Below, one piece after another: positions 1-6,632 of a DNA stretch of 11,125 nt. Below the pieces are notes generated by a model. That model had not been told where the DNA came from. It saw only the letters and a list, made by a program, of their open reading frames with translations, and made no database searches. This DNA comes from Treponema sp. (lineage in GTDB: Bacteria > Spirochaetota > Spirochaetia > Treponematales > Breznakiellaceae). The position numbers and the translations under genes are program-made. Location: positions 1 to 11,125 of the forward strand of contig JAIRXT010000027.1 of the NCBI GenBank assembly GCA_031268125.1. The letters run 5' to 3'. Each line of letters begins with the position of its first letter. The first letter of the stretch is position 1.

Positions 1-56
1 CCCGCCCCGACGTGGAACAGGTGGTGGAAAATTTTAAGAAGGCCCTGCCGGTATAA
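1..56 (+). CDS. C-terminal end of an unidentified protein (partial)
   Basis: The first bases read in one open frame (codons from position 3) as RPDVEQVVENFKKALPV followed by TAA at 54-56. The residues look like an amphipathic C-terminal helix, and codon use matches neighbouring genes. The rest of the gene lies outside the window, so the product cannot be named. A GC-rich hairpin at 83-117 lies a short distance downstream and could end its transcript. Confidence 0.5.
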   Translation, partial: RPDVEQVVENFKKALPV

Positions 57-82
57 CGGTTGTTTACGCGTGAAGCGCGGCA

Positions 83-117
83 AACTGCCGGGCGGGAAGG
101 TCCCTTCCCCGGCAGTT
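83..117. terminator. GC-rich hairpin between convergent gene ends
   Basis: The arm AACTGCCGGG (83-92) pairs with CCCCGGCAGTT (107-117), and an inner AAGG/CCTT continues the stem across a small bulge. It sits between the plus-strand gene ending at 56 and a minus-strand reading frame whose TAA is at 116-118. Neither side has a convincing run of T, so its role as a terminator is inferred from position and stem strength. Confidence 0.4.
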
Positions 118-410
118 AACCCTGCGAAAGCCGGGCGATGGTTTCCTCATCCAGACCGGTGATAACGCCGGCGGGAATTCCCGCAACATCCCCTTCCCGG
201 TACACTGCAATTCCGAATTCAAAATCCGAAAAGAGACGTAAAAAATCATCGGCTTTCCTGCCGGCTGGAAAGAATCCAGGGCCCCCGCCCCAGATTCTTT
301 CCACTTTTCACTTTCGCGAAACTGGACCCCCCGTTACTTGTTTCGACGCTCTTTTCGCCCTTATCCCCATACTGTTATTTTTTTGAATTCGGAATTGCTG
401 CCCGATACAT
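116..410 (-). pseudogene. Small minus-strand ORF interrupted by MITE copy 1
   Basis: On the minus strand the left flank of the MITE reads VYREGDVAGIPAGVITG, then LDEETIARLSQG and TAA (ending at 116). On the far side of the element, just after the dihydrouridine synthase stop, ATG at 410-408 follows an AAAGGA stretch and reads MYRA before running into the element, where TAA soon follows. Removing the element and one copy of its 9-bp direct repeat rejoins these halves into an uninterrupted 29-residue ORF (MYREGDVAGIPAG...). The product is unknown. It could be a short translated peptide downstream of the dus gene, the end of a decayed gene, or a chance frame. In the present sequence the 3' part is also in frame with part of the MITE, giving a 62-codon frame from 304 to 116 that I regard as accidental. 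Confidence 0.35.
205..400 (-). mobile_element. MITE copy 1 (about 196 bp), inverted relative to copy 2
   Basis: The ends are terminal inverted repeats: CTGCAATTCCGAATTCAAAA (205-224) against TTTTGAATTCGGAATTGCTG (381-400), complementary at 19 of 20 positions. They are bordered by 9-bp direct repeats, CCCGGTACA (196-204) and CCCGATACA (401-409), which differ at one base and fit a slightly decayed target-site duplication. The interior holds a perfect 11-bp inverted repeat (266-276 with 293-303) around a G/C-rich core, and a TTTCGCGAAA palindrome near 313-322. There is no room for a transposase. The reverse complement matches 10670-10965 over nearly its whole length. A 9-bp duplication is seen with several IS families, including IS4-type elements, but I cannot name the helper transposase. 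Confidence 0.75.
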
Positions 411-428
411 TCCTTTACCGCTAAGCGT

Positions 429-1460
429 TCATCCCGGCGGCGGCAGGCTTTCTTCCGGGTGGGCGGCAAAATACGCCTTCCAGGCCCTTTCGATGCCGCC
501 GAGACTTTGCTCCCGGTTAAGCAGGTTCTTTACATGGGTTCCCCATTTCAGGTTGTCACAAAAGTAGTTGAAGAAGCGGCGGGCCCGGCTGATGTGGAAT
601 TCCGGGGGCTGGTAACGGGCCAGAAGTTCCAGGAAGCGGAGGGCCGTTTCTTCCAGATTGACGGGAGGGCGGCCGGTCCCCGCCGGGGAGCGGGCTTCCG
701 CGAAGATCCAGGGCTGCCGTACCGCCGCCCGGCCGACCATAGCCCGGCCTTCCCCGGCCCGGCGCAGAAGCTCCGCCGCGGTGCCGATGTCCCCGTTCCC
801 TGCCACGGGGATCGCCAGTTCCCGCCGCAGGGCTTCCACATACTCCCAGCGGGCCCGGCGCTTGAACTTTTCCCCGGCCCGGCGGGGATGCAGGGTGATC
901 AGTTCCACCCCTTCGGCCTCCAGGCGGCGGCAGAAGCGGACCAGGTATTCAAGGATGTCCGCCGGGCCTGCGGCTCTCTCCTGCGGCGGGGCGGCCGTGC
1001 CCAAGCCGCCGCCCGGACTGCCGTCCAGCCGCAGTTTGACGCTGAGCCGCCGCTGCCGCACCGCATCCCGTACCCGGCCAATCATGGCGGCGGCCTTGTT
1101 TATATCCGCCATCCAGGCGGTCCCGGCGCCGGTACGGCGGATTGCCGGGGCGGCGCAGCCCATGTTGATGTCGATACCCAGGCAGTCCCTGCGGTCCAGC
1201 AGGGCCGCCGCCCTTTCAAGCCGGGCCGGATCGGCGCCTGCCAGTTGGTACACCAGCCGCCGGGGGCAGGGCCCGGCATCCAGGTACCAGGATTCGAAGG
1301 GGCCGCCCCCCAAAAGAGCCCCGGCGCTTAACATCTCCGTAAAGTACTCCTGCCCTTCCCCGCCGGGCTCCCCCGCAAATCCTTCGAATCCTTCGATAAG
1401 TTCCCGCAGTGCACGGTGGCTAATTTCCGCCATAGGCGCTAGCATGAAGGGAGCAGACAT
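429..1460 (-). CDS. tRNA-dihydrouridine synthase (Dus family)
   Basis: A flavoenzyme that reduces specific uridines in tRNA to dihydrouridine using FMN and NADPH in the cytosol. The 343-residue protein opens with the family's APM motif (residues 8-10). It carries a QLAGADP segment (72-78), the catalytic-cysteine loop DINMGCAAP (Cys102), VKLRL (Lys142), ITLHPRR (His191), the FMN-phosphate motif VAGNGDI (219-225) and MVGRAAVRQPWIF (241-253). The residue after Cys102 is Ala where the family usually has Pro. An extra Gly/Pro/Ala-rich loop lies at about 147-166. The ATG at 1460 is the only start giving the full N-terminal strand, but no clear Shine-Dalgarno precedes it. A TATACC box (1472-1477, minus) lies only a few bases upstream, so a very short leader is possible. 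Which Dus subfamily (A, B or C) it belongs to is undecided. Confidence 0.9.
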   Translation of the reverse strand: MSAPFMLAPMAEISHRALRELIEGFEGFAGEPGGEGQEYFTEMLSAGALLGGGPFESWYLDAGPCPRRLVYQLAGADPARLERAAALLDRRDCLGIDINMGCAAPAIRRTGAGTAWMADINKAAAMIGRVRDAVRQRRLSVKLRLDGSPGGGLGTAAPPQERAAGPADILEYLVRFCRRLEAEGVELITLHPRRAGEKFKRRARWEYVEALRRELAIPVAGNGDIGTAAELLRRAGEGRAMVGRAAVRQPWIFAEARSPAGTGRPPVNLEETALRFLELLARYQPPEFHISRARRFFNYFCDNLKWGTHVKNLLNREQSLGGIERAWKAYFAAHPEESLPPPG

Positions 1461-1541
1461 AATAGAATTAAGGTATATTCAGGCTAAAAATGGAAGGAGG
1501 GAGCTTGCCCGGTCAGCCGGGGTTGACCAGGGCCGTCTTAC

Positions 1542-1570
1542 TTGACGAATAGCCCTCTTTCCCATATAGT
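1542..1570 (+). promoter_or_regulatory. Sigma70-type promoter of cheY
   Basis: TTGACG (1542-1547) and TATAGT (1565-1570) are separated by exactly 17 bases. Transcription would begin near 1577, about 20 bases before the ATG at 1596. This box contains the TTG that could be misread as an upstream start codon for cheY. Confidence 0.75.
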
Positions 1571-1595
1571 GTATATCAGAAGAGGAGCGTACCGC

Positions 1596-2033
1596 ATGAC
1601 AGCAAAGGATAATATGCCTAACCTCAACGAGAAACCGCCGGAAGGGATTAAGCCGGATGGCAGCGCGTACCGGGTGTTGGTAGTTGATGATTCCATGTTT
1701 ATTGCGAAGCAGCTTGGTCAAATTTTTACCTCCGAAGGGTTTGAGGTTGCCGCTACCGCCGGCGACGGGGCTCAGGGAGTGGAGAAATACAAGGAATTGC
1801 ATCCGAATGTTGACTTGGTAACAATGGATATTACCATGCCGGTAATGGACGGAGTTTCCGCCCTGGAAAAGATCCTGGAATTTGATAAAGATGCTTGTAT
1901 TATCATGGTTAGCGCCTTGGGGAAGGAAGATGTGGTCAAAAAGTCCCTCCTTATGGGGGCAAAAAGCTACATTGTCAAACCCCTGGACCGGAAAAAGGTG
2001 CTTGAACGGGTTGTTTCGGTTCTTAATCGATAG
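1596..2033 (+). CDS. cheY: CheY-type chemotaxis response regulator
   Basis: A single receiver domain, 145 residues, that would be phosphorylated by CheA and then bind the flagellar switch. After a ~25-residue leader (MTAKDNMPNLNEKPPEG...) the receiver fold runs to the end. It has the acidic pair Asp31/Asp32 in VLVVDDS, the phosphoacceptor Asp78 in LVTMDITMP, the switch Ser106 in MVSALG, and Lys128 in YIVKPLD. No output domain follows. The N-terminal leader before the fold resembles treponemal CheY as I remember it. I chose ATG 1596 because GAGGAG at 1583-1588 precedes it and because any earlier start would fall inside the promoter. The gene stands alone between its own promoter and terminator, with no cheA, cheW or cheX beside it, so a CheY-like paralogue remains possible. 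Confidence 0.88.
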   Translation: MTAKDNMPNLNEKPPEGIKPDGSAYRVLVVDDSMFIAKQLGQIFTSEGFEVAATAGDGAQGVEKYKELHPNVDLVTMDITMPVMDGVSALEKILEFDKDACIIMVSALGKEDVVKKSLLMGAKSYIVKPLDRKKVLERVVSVLNR

Positions 2034-2039
2034 GTAAAG

Positions 2040-2075
2040 CCGTTCCAAAGTCTTAAAATTGGAACGGTTTTTTTT
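2040..2075 (+). terminator. Rho-independent terminator of cheY
   Basis: A perfect 9-bp stem, CCGTTCCAA (2040-2048) with TTGGAACGG (2059-2067), has a 10-base A/T-rich loop and is followed by eight T residues. It begins 6 bases after the cheY stop codon. Confidence 0.93.
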
Positions 2076-2114
2076 AAACTCCCAAAAAATCTATACCTCG
2101 CCTTTTTCTATTCG

Positions 2115-2120
2115 TATAAT
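2115..2120 (+). promoter_or_regulatory. nagB: Probable -10 box for nagB
   Basis: A perfect TATAAT lies 27 bases before the nagB ATG, downstream of the cheY terminator. The -35 region at the usual distance (TATACC, 2092-2097) is poor, so the promoter may need an activator. GGAGG (2139-2143) is the ribosome binding site, with the start 4 bases on. Confidence 0.6.
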
Positions 2121-2147
2121 AGAGATATACCTTAACCGGAGGAATCT

Positions 2148-2966
2148 ATGCGTTTAATCATTCTCAAGAATTATCAGGAACTCAGCATCGTGGGGGCAAA
2201 GCATGTCGCCGGCCGGATACTGGGGGAGTCCCGGCCTTTCGTGCTGGGGCTCCCCACGGGCTCTACCCCCCTGGGTATTTACCAGGAACTTATCCGCTGG
2301 TACCGGAAGGGGAAGCTGTCCTTTAAGCAGGTGATCAGCTTTAACATGGACGAATACCTGGGGCTTGCCACGGGGCACCCCCAGAGCTACCACTCCTTTA
2401 TGCGGGAGAATTTTTTCAGCCATGTTGATATTCAGGCCCCGAATACCCATATCCTGAACGGCGAAACCGGCGACCCGGAGGCGGAATGCAGGGCCTATGA
2501 GGAGGCTATTAAGGCGGCGGGGGGCATCGATCTGTTCCTGGGGGGCATGGGGGAAGACGGCCATATTGCGTTTAACGAGCCCTTTTCCTCCCTGAATTCC
2601 CGGACCAGGGTAAAGACCCTGACCGAAAATACCCGGGCCGTCAACGCCCGCTTCTTTGACGGGGACATAAACCAGGTACCCAGGGCGGCTCTTACCGTGG
2701 GGGTGGGGACCATTATGGACGCCCGGGAGCTCCTTATCGCCGCATCGGGCCCCAACAAGGCCAGGGCTGTGCATGACGCGGTGGAAGGGAGCGTAAGCCA
2801 CCGCTGCCCCCTTTCCTGCCTCCAGAATCACCCCAAGGCGACGATTATCTGCGACCAGGCCGCCGCCGGGGAACTGGAAGCCGGGACCGTAGACTACTTT
2901 AACAGCCTGGAACAGGCGACCCGGGAATGGGCAAGCCGGGAACTGGCGGACCAGCCCTCCCGGTGA
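2148..2966 (+). CDS. nagB: Glucosamine-6-phosphate deaminase
   Basis: Converts glucosamine-6-phosphate to fructose-6-phosphate and ammonia, the last step that brings N-acetylglucosamine into glycolysis. The 272 residues match the family length (E. coli NagB has 266). Visible landmarks are the phosphate-binding segment LGLPTGSTPLGIY (33-45), NMDEYLGL with the proton-shuttling Asp68, LFLGGMGEDGHIAFNEP with Asp137, His139 and Glu144, and SSLNSRTRVKTLT. These correspond to E. coli Asp72, Asp141, His143 and Glu148 with a constant offset of four. The ATG at 2148 has an excellent GGAGG. The stop codon TGA (2964-2966) shares its last base with the ATG of the next gene, implying translational coupling. 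No nagA or sugar transporter is in view. Confidence 0.95.
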   Translation: MRLIILKNYQELSIVGAKHVAGRILGESRPFVLGLPTGSTPLGIYQELIRWYRKGKLSFKQVISFNMDEYLGLATGHPQSYHSFMRENFFSHVDIQAPNTHILNGETGDPEAECRAYEEAIKAAGGIDLFLGGMGEDGHIAFNEPFSSLNSRTRVKTLTENTRAVNARFFDGDINQVPRAALTVGVGTIMDARELLIAASGPNKARAVHDAVEGSVSHRCPLSCLQNHPKATIICDQAAAGELEAGTVDYFNSLEQATREWASRELADQPSR

Positions 2967-4108
2967 TGAACTGCCGGAGAAAGCCGGTCATAAGGCTCCG
3001 GCCTCTTGTTCCGGCCCTGCTGCTGGGTTTTCTCGTTTCCGCCGGCCTGGGGGCCCAGGAAGACGGCGCGGAAACGGCAAATTTGACGGCCTTTCAGGAC
3101 CCCGCCCGTATCTGGGGCGCCGGGCCGGAGGGAATCATCGAGGAGGCCTACCGGCTTTGCTTTAGGACCCGCATTTTGGACGGCAAGGTAATCACCATAC
3201 GGATGCCCTTTGCCCAAAACAACGAGCGGGACAAGCTGGTGGATCAGGGCTGGGAGTTCCTGGGCGGCGGCAAGGGGGACCCCGCGTTCCTCTGGCCTGT
3301 TATCGAAGGCATCATCGATTCTTCGGATTTCAAAACCTATATGCGCACCCTGGGGGACAGCCGGGAACAGGTAATCATCTTTGACATTCCCAGCCAAAGC
3401 TGGACCAGTTCCCGGGAGCTTTTCGACATTGCCCGCATGAAGGCCGGGGCTTACCGGGGCCTGCCCCACCGGCCCTATGTGCTGGTAAGCGGCCGGGGCA
3501 TCGAAGATACCGATGTGTATAACTATCTGTACTGCGTGGGCCTTACGGGGATGGACTGCTCAGGTTTTGTCTGGCACGTCCTTTCCTACCTGGCCAGGGC
3601 CGGGGGCCTGGACCTGGGGCGCAGCCTGAGCCGGGCCCTGGGGGTAAAGGGCGGCGATGACCCCTCCCGTTATGCGGGGACCGCCTTTTACAATTCCAAA
3701 AGCCCCCAGATCGTTGCCGTAAAAGACACCATTTCCCTCCTCCGGCCCGGGGACATCCTTCTGTTCCGGGGCTACGACGGGGAAATGGCCCACTCCGCCG
3801 TTGTCCAGTCCGTGGACCTGCGGTCCGGCCTTATCCGTTACCTGCAATGTACCGACGAAGCTCCCCCGGATGAGCGGGGAGTCCACGAGTCTTTTATTTA
3901 CTTTAACCCTGCACAGGCAAACCTTTCCCTTAGCGATCCGGCCCTCAACTGGACCCAGAAGCGTTATGCCCCGTTTCCGGGGGAGGCGGGTTCCCCTTTT
4001 TCCGACGATGGGGAGCGTTACCGGGCCTATGCGGAACTGGGGGGCGGCCGGGTAGTCCGCCTGCGTCCCCTGGTTCCGGTAATAGAAAAACTTGCAAAGA
4101 AAAGTTAG
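2966..4108 (+). CDS. Secreted NlpC/P60-like cysteine peptidase
   Basis: A 380-residue exported protein. The N-terminus has basic residues, a hydrophobic stretch (about 12-27) and a signal-peptidase-I-like site ending in GLGAQ near residue 30. The C-terminal half carries NlpC/P60 landmarks: GMDCSGFVWHVL with the nucleophile candidate Cys198, RPGDILLF (260-267), and EMAHSAVVQSVD with His276. The third polar residue of the triad is not clear from sequence alone. Such enzymes usually cut peptide links in peptidoglycan. Residues about 40-180 are not a domain I recognise. The start overlaps the nagB stop by one base and lacks its own strong Shine-Dalgarno, so expression probably depends on coupling. 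An ATG at 2927 inside nagB would add 13 residues before the signal peptide and is less likely. The link with nagB suggests a shared wall-recycling or amino-sugar role, which is inference. Confidence 0.75.
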   Translation: MNCRRKPVIRLRPLVPALLLGFLVSAGLGAQEDGAETANLTAFQDPARIWGAGPEGIIEEAYRLCFRTRILDGKVITIRMPFAQNNERDKLVDQGWEFLGGGKGDPAFLWPVIEGIIDSSDFKTYMRTLGDSREQVIIFDIPSQSWTSSRELFDIARMKAGAYRGLPHRPYVLVSGRGIEDTDVYNYLYCVGLTGMDCSGFVWHVLSYLARAGGLDLGRSLSRALGVKGGDDPSRYAGTAFYNSKSPQIVAVKDTISLLRPGDILLFRGYDGEMAHSAVVQSVDLRSGLIRYLQCTDEAPPDERGVHESFIYFNPAQANLSLSDPALNWTQKRYAPFPGEAGSPFSDDGERYRAYAELGGGRVVRLRPLVPVIEKLAKKS

Positions 4109-4205
4109 TACCCTGTAAACACTAAATGGAGCGGAATAATGTTGCCTTCCGGGGCGGGGATTTGCCCCGGATGTTACATTGCCGCAATTTAGTCTTTACA
4201 GGGTA
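4109..4205. repeat. 97-bp palindrome filling the gap between two stop codons
   Basis: The arms TACCCTGTAAACACTAAAT (4109-4127) and ATTTAGTCTTTACAGGGTA (4187-4205) are complementary at 18 of 19 positions. Inside, GCGG/CCGC and AATGT/ACATT pair further, and CCGGGGC (4149-4155) pairs with GCCCCGG (4164-4170) at the tip. The whole segment can fold as one long hairpin. TTAG stands on both sides (4105-4108 and 4206-4209). The element can act as a bidirectional terminator for the two convergent genes, and it may be a small inserted palindromic element with a 4-bp (TTAG) or 2-bp (TA) duplication. Confidence 0.8.
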
Positions 4206-6632
4206 TTAGTCCGGCGTTCCCGCCGGTCCTTCCGGGAAGACCAGCTCGTAAAAGGCTTCCCCCCCGGAGCCGTCCTGTTCCTTGAGCATCCTGAGTTTCC
4301 GTACCGGGATGTCCTTGATCTGGGCCCGGACCGATTCGGATACCAGAACCCTGGTTTTGTAGTGGAAATTCAGATTGGAGAGTATCCGGGCCCGCACCAC
4401 GGGCCGGCCGTAGCCGCAGTAACCCGCCGCCGGCAGGTAGCCGAAGCAGCACTCCCCGGCGGCAATGCCGAATCTCCAGCGGGCGGTCTTTTCCTGGCCG
4501 GCCATTTCGGTTACAAATTCCGCCGCCCGCAGGGCCGGGGTACGGGAATAGCGGACATAAGGGTCCTGTCCGGGGCCCGCGCCGATTCGTTCCAGCGGGG
4601 AACCGAAACAGGCCAGTACCAGGTCCCCGTCGCAGCCGATGATCACTCCCCCCGCCTTTTTGAAGATCGCCGATACGTCCTCTCTAAAACTTTCCACCGC
4701 ACGGGCCCCGCCCTGGGGGCTGCTGTCCTCCTGGTCTTCCTGGGCCAGAAGCCCTACCTGACGCACGGCGATAACCGCCGCCTGGGTAAAGAGCCGGCGG
4801 CCGGGGGCCGGCTGCCCGGTCCTGATAAGCTGCCGCAGGCAGGGTTTCCCCACATGGGGGCCGTATGACAGCCGGAAACGCCGGGCCCCCCGGCGGACAA
4901 TGACAAGATTCGGTATAAATACGGCAAAACTTGCCGCCAGGGATGCGGTAAACGGAATAACGGGGTCGAACCAGCGGCCCCAAATGACAAAGGCCCAGGA
5001 AAAACCGGCCCCAATGACCAGGCTGAAGATAAAGCCCAGGCCCAGGGAAGGCAGGGGGCCCAGCCGGACCAGGATAAGAAGTTCCGCCCCAATGACCAGG
5101 CAGGAACAAAGCAGAACCGGCAGCCTGCCGGGGACCCCGATACTCCGGCCCTGGAGAATGTTGTCCGCCAGGATAAAAGAAATCTCGCTGTCCGTATAAC
5201 CGGCCCCCTTCGGGATGCGAAACAGCCCGCCGGCGCCGGAATCCCCGGCGGAATTCCGGTCTTCCCGGGGGCCCAGGATGACAAAAGACCCGGCCAGTGC
5301 CTGGGACAGCGTATCCCGCAGCAGCCAGAGTTCTCGGTGGGCATCCCTCAGGCCGTCAAAAACACCGGACAGTTCCTCCTGCAAGGCGGTGATCTGCCGT
5401 ATGCTTTCTTCCCTCAGGTTTTCGGAGGCCAGAAGCGCTTTATACCCCTTTTTCAGGTTATCCTCCGCTGAACCGTAGAGAAAATCCTCCAGGACGGCAA
5501 AGTAGTCCGCCCTGGTTTGAAGCCACTGGGCTTTCCACTCCTGGGAAAAACGCAGCGACGCGGGATTCCCCGGATTTGCGGAGACCAAAAATTCCTCCCT
5601 CTGGTTCTGGGCGTAGTCGTAGAGTAACAGGGGGGATTTTTCCGGCTCCAAACCTGAGTAGATCCCCAGCCTATCCGCCTCCTTCAGGAGCCGCTGCAGG
5701 GTTTCCTCCGCCTCCTGGCAGGCGGTAAAAGTCTCCAGGGGGATCCGGCGGAAGGCCCTGTCCCGGTCCTGGAACGGGGGCCAAAGGCCCGGCGGGGAGC
5801 CGCCGAGAGGAGCTTCAAAGAGCAAATTTCCCTGGGAATCCAGGGGAATCTGGACTTCCCCGTTTTCCAGGGTGTTTACCAGGAACAACGCCGCCCCAAA
5901 GCTTTCTACCCCGGATTCTATAAAACGGCTTTTAAGGGCGCTGTAGACCACATGCTCCGGCCCTTCCGGCATTTCCACCGGAGCCGTGCGGCGGACCCTG
6001 CCGTCCCAGTCCGGCTGGGGCCGGGAGTAACTCCGGCCGGCCGGTTGAGGGTCCCTCCCCGTAGAAAGCCGCAGATCCCCCGCCCGGTATACCTTGCCAA
6101 AGGCTGCAATGGTCCGTTCCTGCCGGGCAATCCCCGCCTGGTCCTGGCGCACCAGGGCCGCCGTTAAACGTTCCTTGCCCTGATCTGTTAAGCCCACCAG
6201 CTCATCAACATAGCGGCGGGCTTCGCCGGGGGCTATGGAGCCCGCCTGGATTGCCTCAAAAAGATTGCGGATATTCCGCTCCATAAGGGAGAATTCTTCC
6301 TCGAACCAGCCGTGAATCTCCTCCCCGGAACCGGCCCTGCCGGGGGAAAGATCAAGAATGGGGGTCTGAATCACCAGGGTGCCGGCATCCGCTTCAATAA
6401 GGGTAAGAATCATCCGGGCGACGGTATCGGGCTCCAGGAAGTCCCCGCTGTCTACGATAAGGAGTTCCGGGGCCGGGGCGGAACTTTTCCGGCGTTCCAG
6501 CAGGAAATCATAATGCGGTCCCAGTTTGGGCCCTTCCAACAGGTAGTACAGCAGCGCCGCAATGCCTGCCGCCGCCAGGAATGCGCCGGTAAAGACAAGG
6601 AATAACTTTTTTCGGGTAATAAAGGCTCCCAT
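4206..6632 (-). CDS. CHASE2 - three-helix - class III cyclase-like protein, probably catalytically dead
   Basis: An 808-residue membrane protein. Residues 9-31 are an N-terminal membrane helix. Residues about 40-500 fit the extracytoplasmic CHASE2 sensor: LLIVDSGDFLEP near 57-68, and SFVILGPRED (449-458) then SEISFILADNILQGRSI (482-498) at its end, with a long charged helical insert around 300-445. Three membrane helices follow (about 503-523, 528-551, 556-580). Residues about 605-798 resemble an adenylate/guanylate cyclase domain: QAAVIAVRQVG, GCDGDLVLACFGSP, WRFGIAAGECCFGYL, RVLVSES. By alignment the first metal Asp is Arg624, the base-contacting Lys is Gly666, and the Asn and Arg of the transition-state motif are Val746 and Ile750. 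Only Asp670 of the core remains. I infer a sensor without cyclase activity. ATG 6632 is chosen because GGAGG lies 5 bases upstream. A TTG eight codons earlier lacks this. Confidence 0.72.
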   Translation of the reverse strand: MGAFITRKKLFLVFTGAFLAAAGIAALLYYLLEGPKLGPHYDFLLERRKSSAPAPELLIVDSGDFLEPDTVARMILTLIEADAGTLVIQTPILDLSPGRAGSGEEIHGWFEEEFSLMERNIRNLFEAIQAGSIAPGEARRYVDELVGLTDQGKERLTAALVRQDQAGIARQERTIAAFGKVYRAGDLRLSTGRDPQPAGRSYSRPQPDWDGRVRRTAPVEMPEGPEHVVYSALKSRFIESGVESFGAALFLVNTLENGEVQIPLDSQGNLLFEAPLGGSPPGLWPPFQDRDRAFRRIPLETFTACQEAEETLQRLLKEADRLGIYSGLEPEKSPLLLYDYAQNQREEFLVSANPGNPASLRFSQEWKAQWLQTRADYFAVLEDFLYGSAEDNLKKGYKALLASENLREESIRQITALQEELSGVFDGLRDAHRELWLLRDTLSQALAGSFVILGPREDRNSAGDSGAGGLFRIPKGAGYTDSEISFILADNILQGRSIGVPGRLPVLLCSCLVIGAELLILVRLGPLPSLGLGFIFSLVIGAGFSWAFVIWGRWFDPVIPFTASLAASFAVFIPNLVIVRRGARRFRLSYGPHVGKPCLRQLIRTGQPAPGRRLFTQAAVIAVRQVGLLAQEDQEDSSPQGGARAVESFREDVSAIFKKAGGVIIGCDGDLVLACFGSPLERIGAGPGQDPYVRYSRTPALRAAEFVTEMAGQEKTARWRFGIAAGECCFGYLPAAGYCGYGRPVVRARILSNLNFHYKTRVLVSESVRAQIKDIPVRKLRMLKEQDGSGGEAFYELVFPEGPAGTPD

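Noticed and set aside
459..1545. Long open frames on the plus strand opposite the dihydrouridine synthase.
   Set aside because: They mirror a clear family protein on the other strand, are Arg/Pro/Ala-rich as expected from GC-rich shadow frames, and lack ribosome binding sites.
1542..1595. An 18-codon upstream extension of cheY starting at TTG 1542.
   Set aside because: This TTG is the -35 element of a well-spaced promoter, and GAGGAG precedes the ATG at 1596.
4179..4868. A 229-codon plus-strand frame opposite the 3' end of the CHASE2 gene.
   Set aside because: It is antisense to the cyclase-like domain, begins inside the 97-bp palindrome and has no ribosome binding site.
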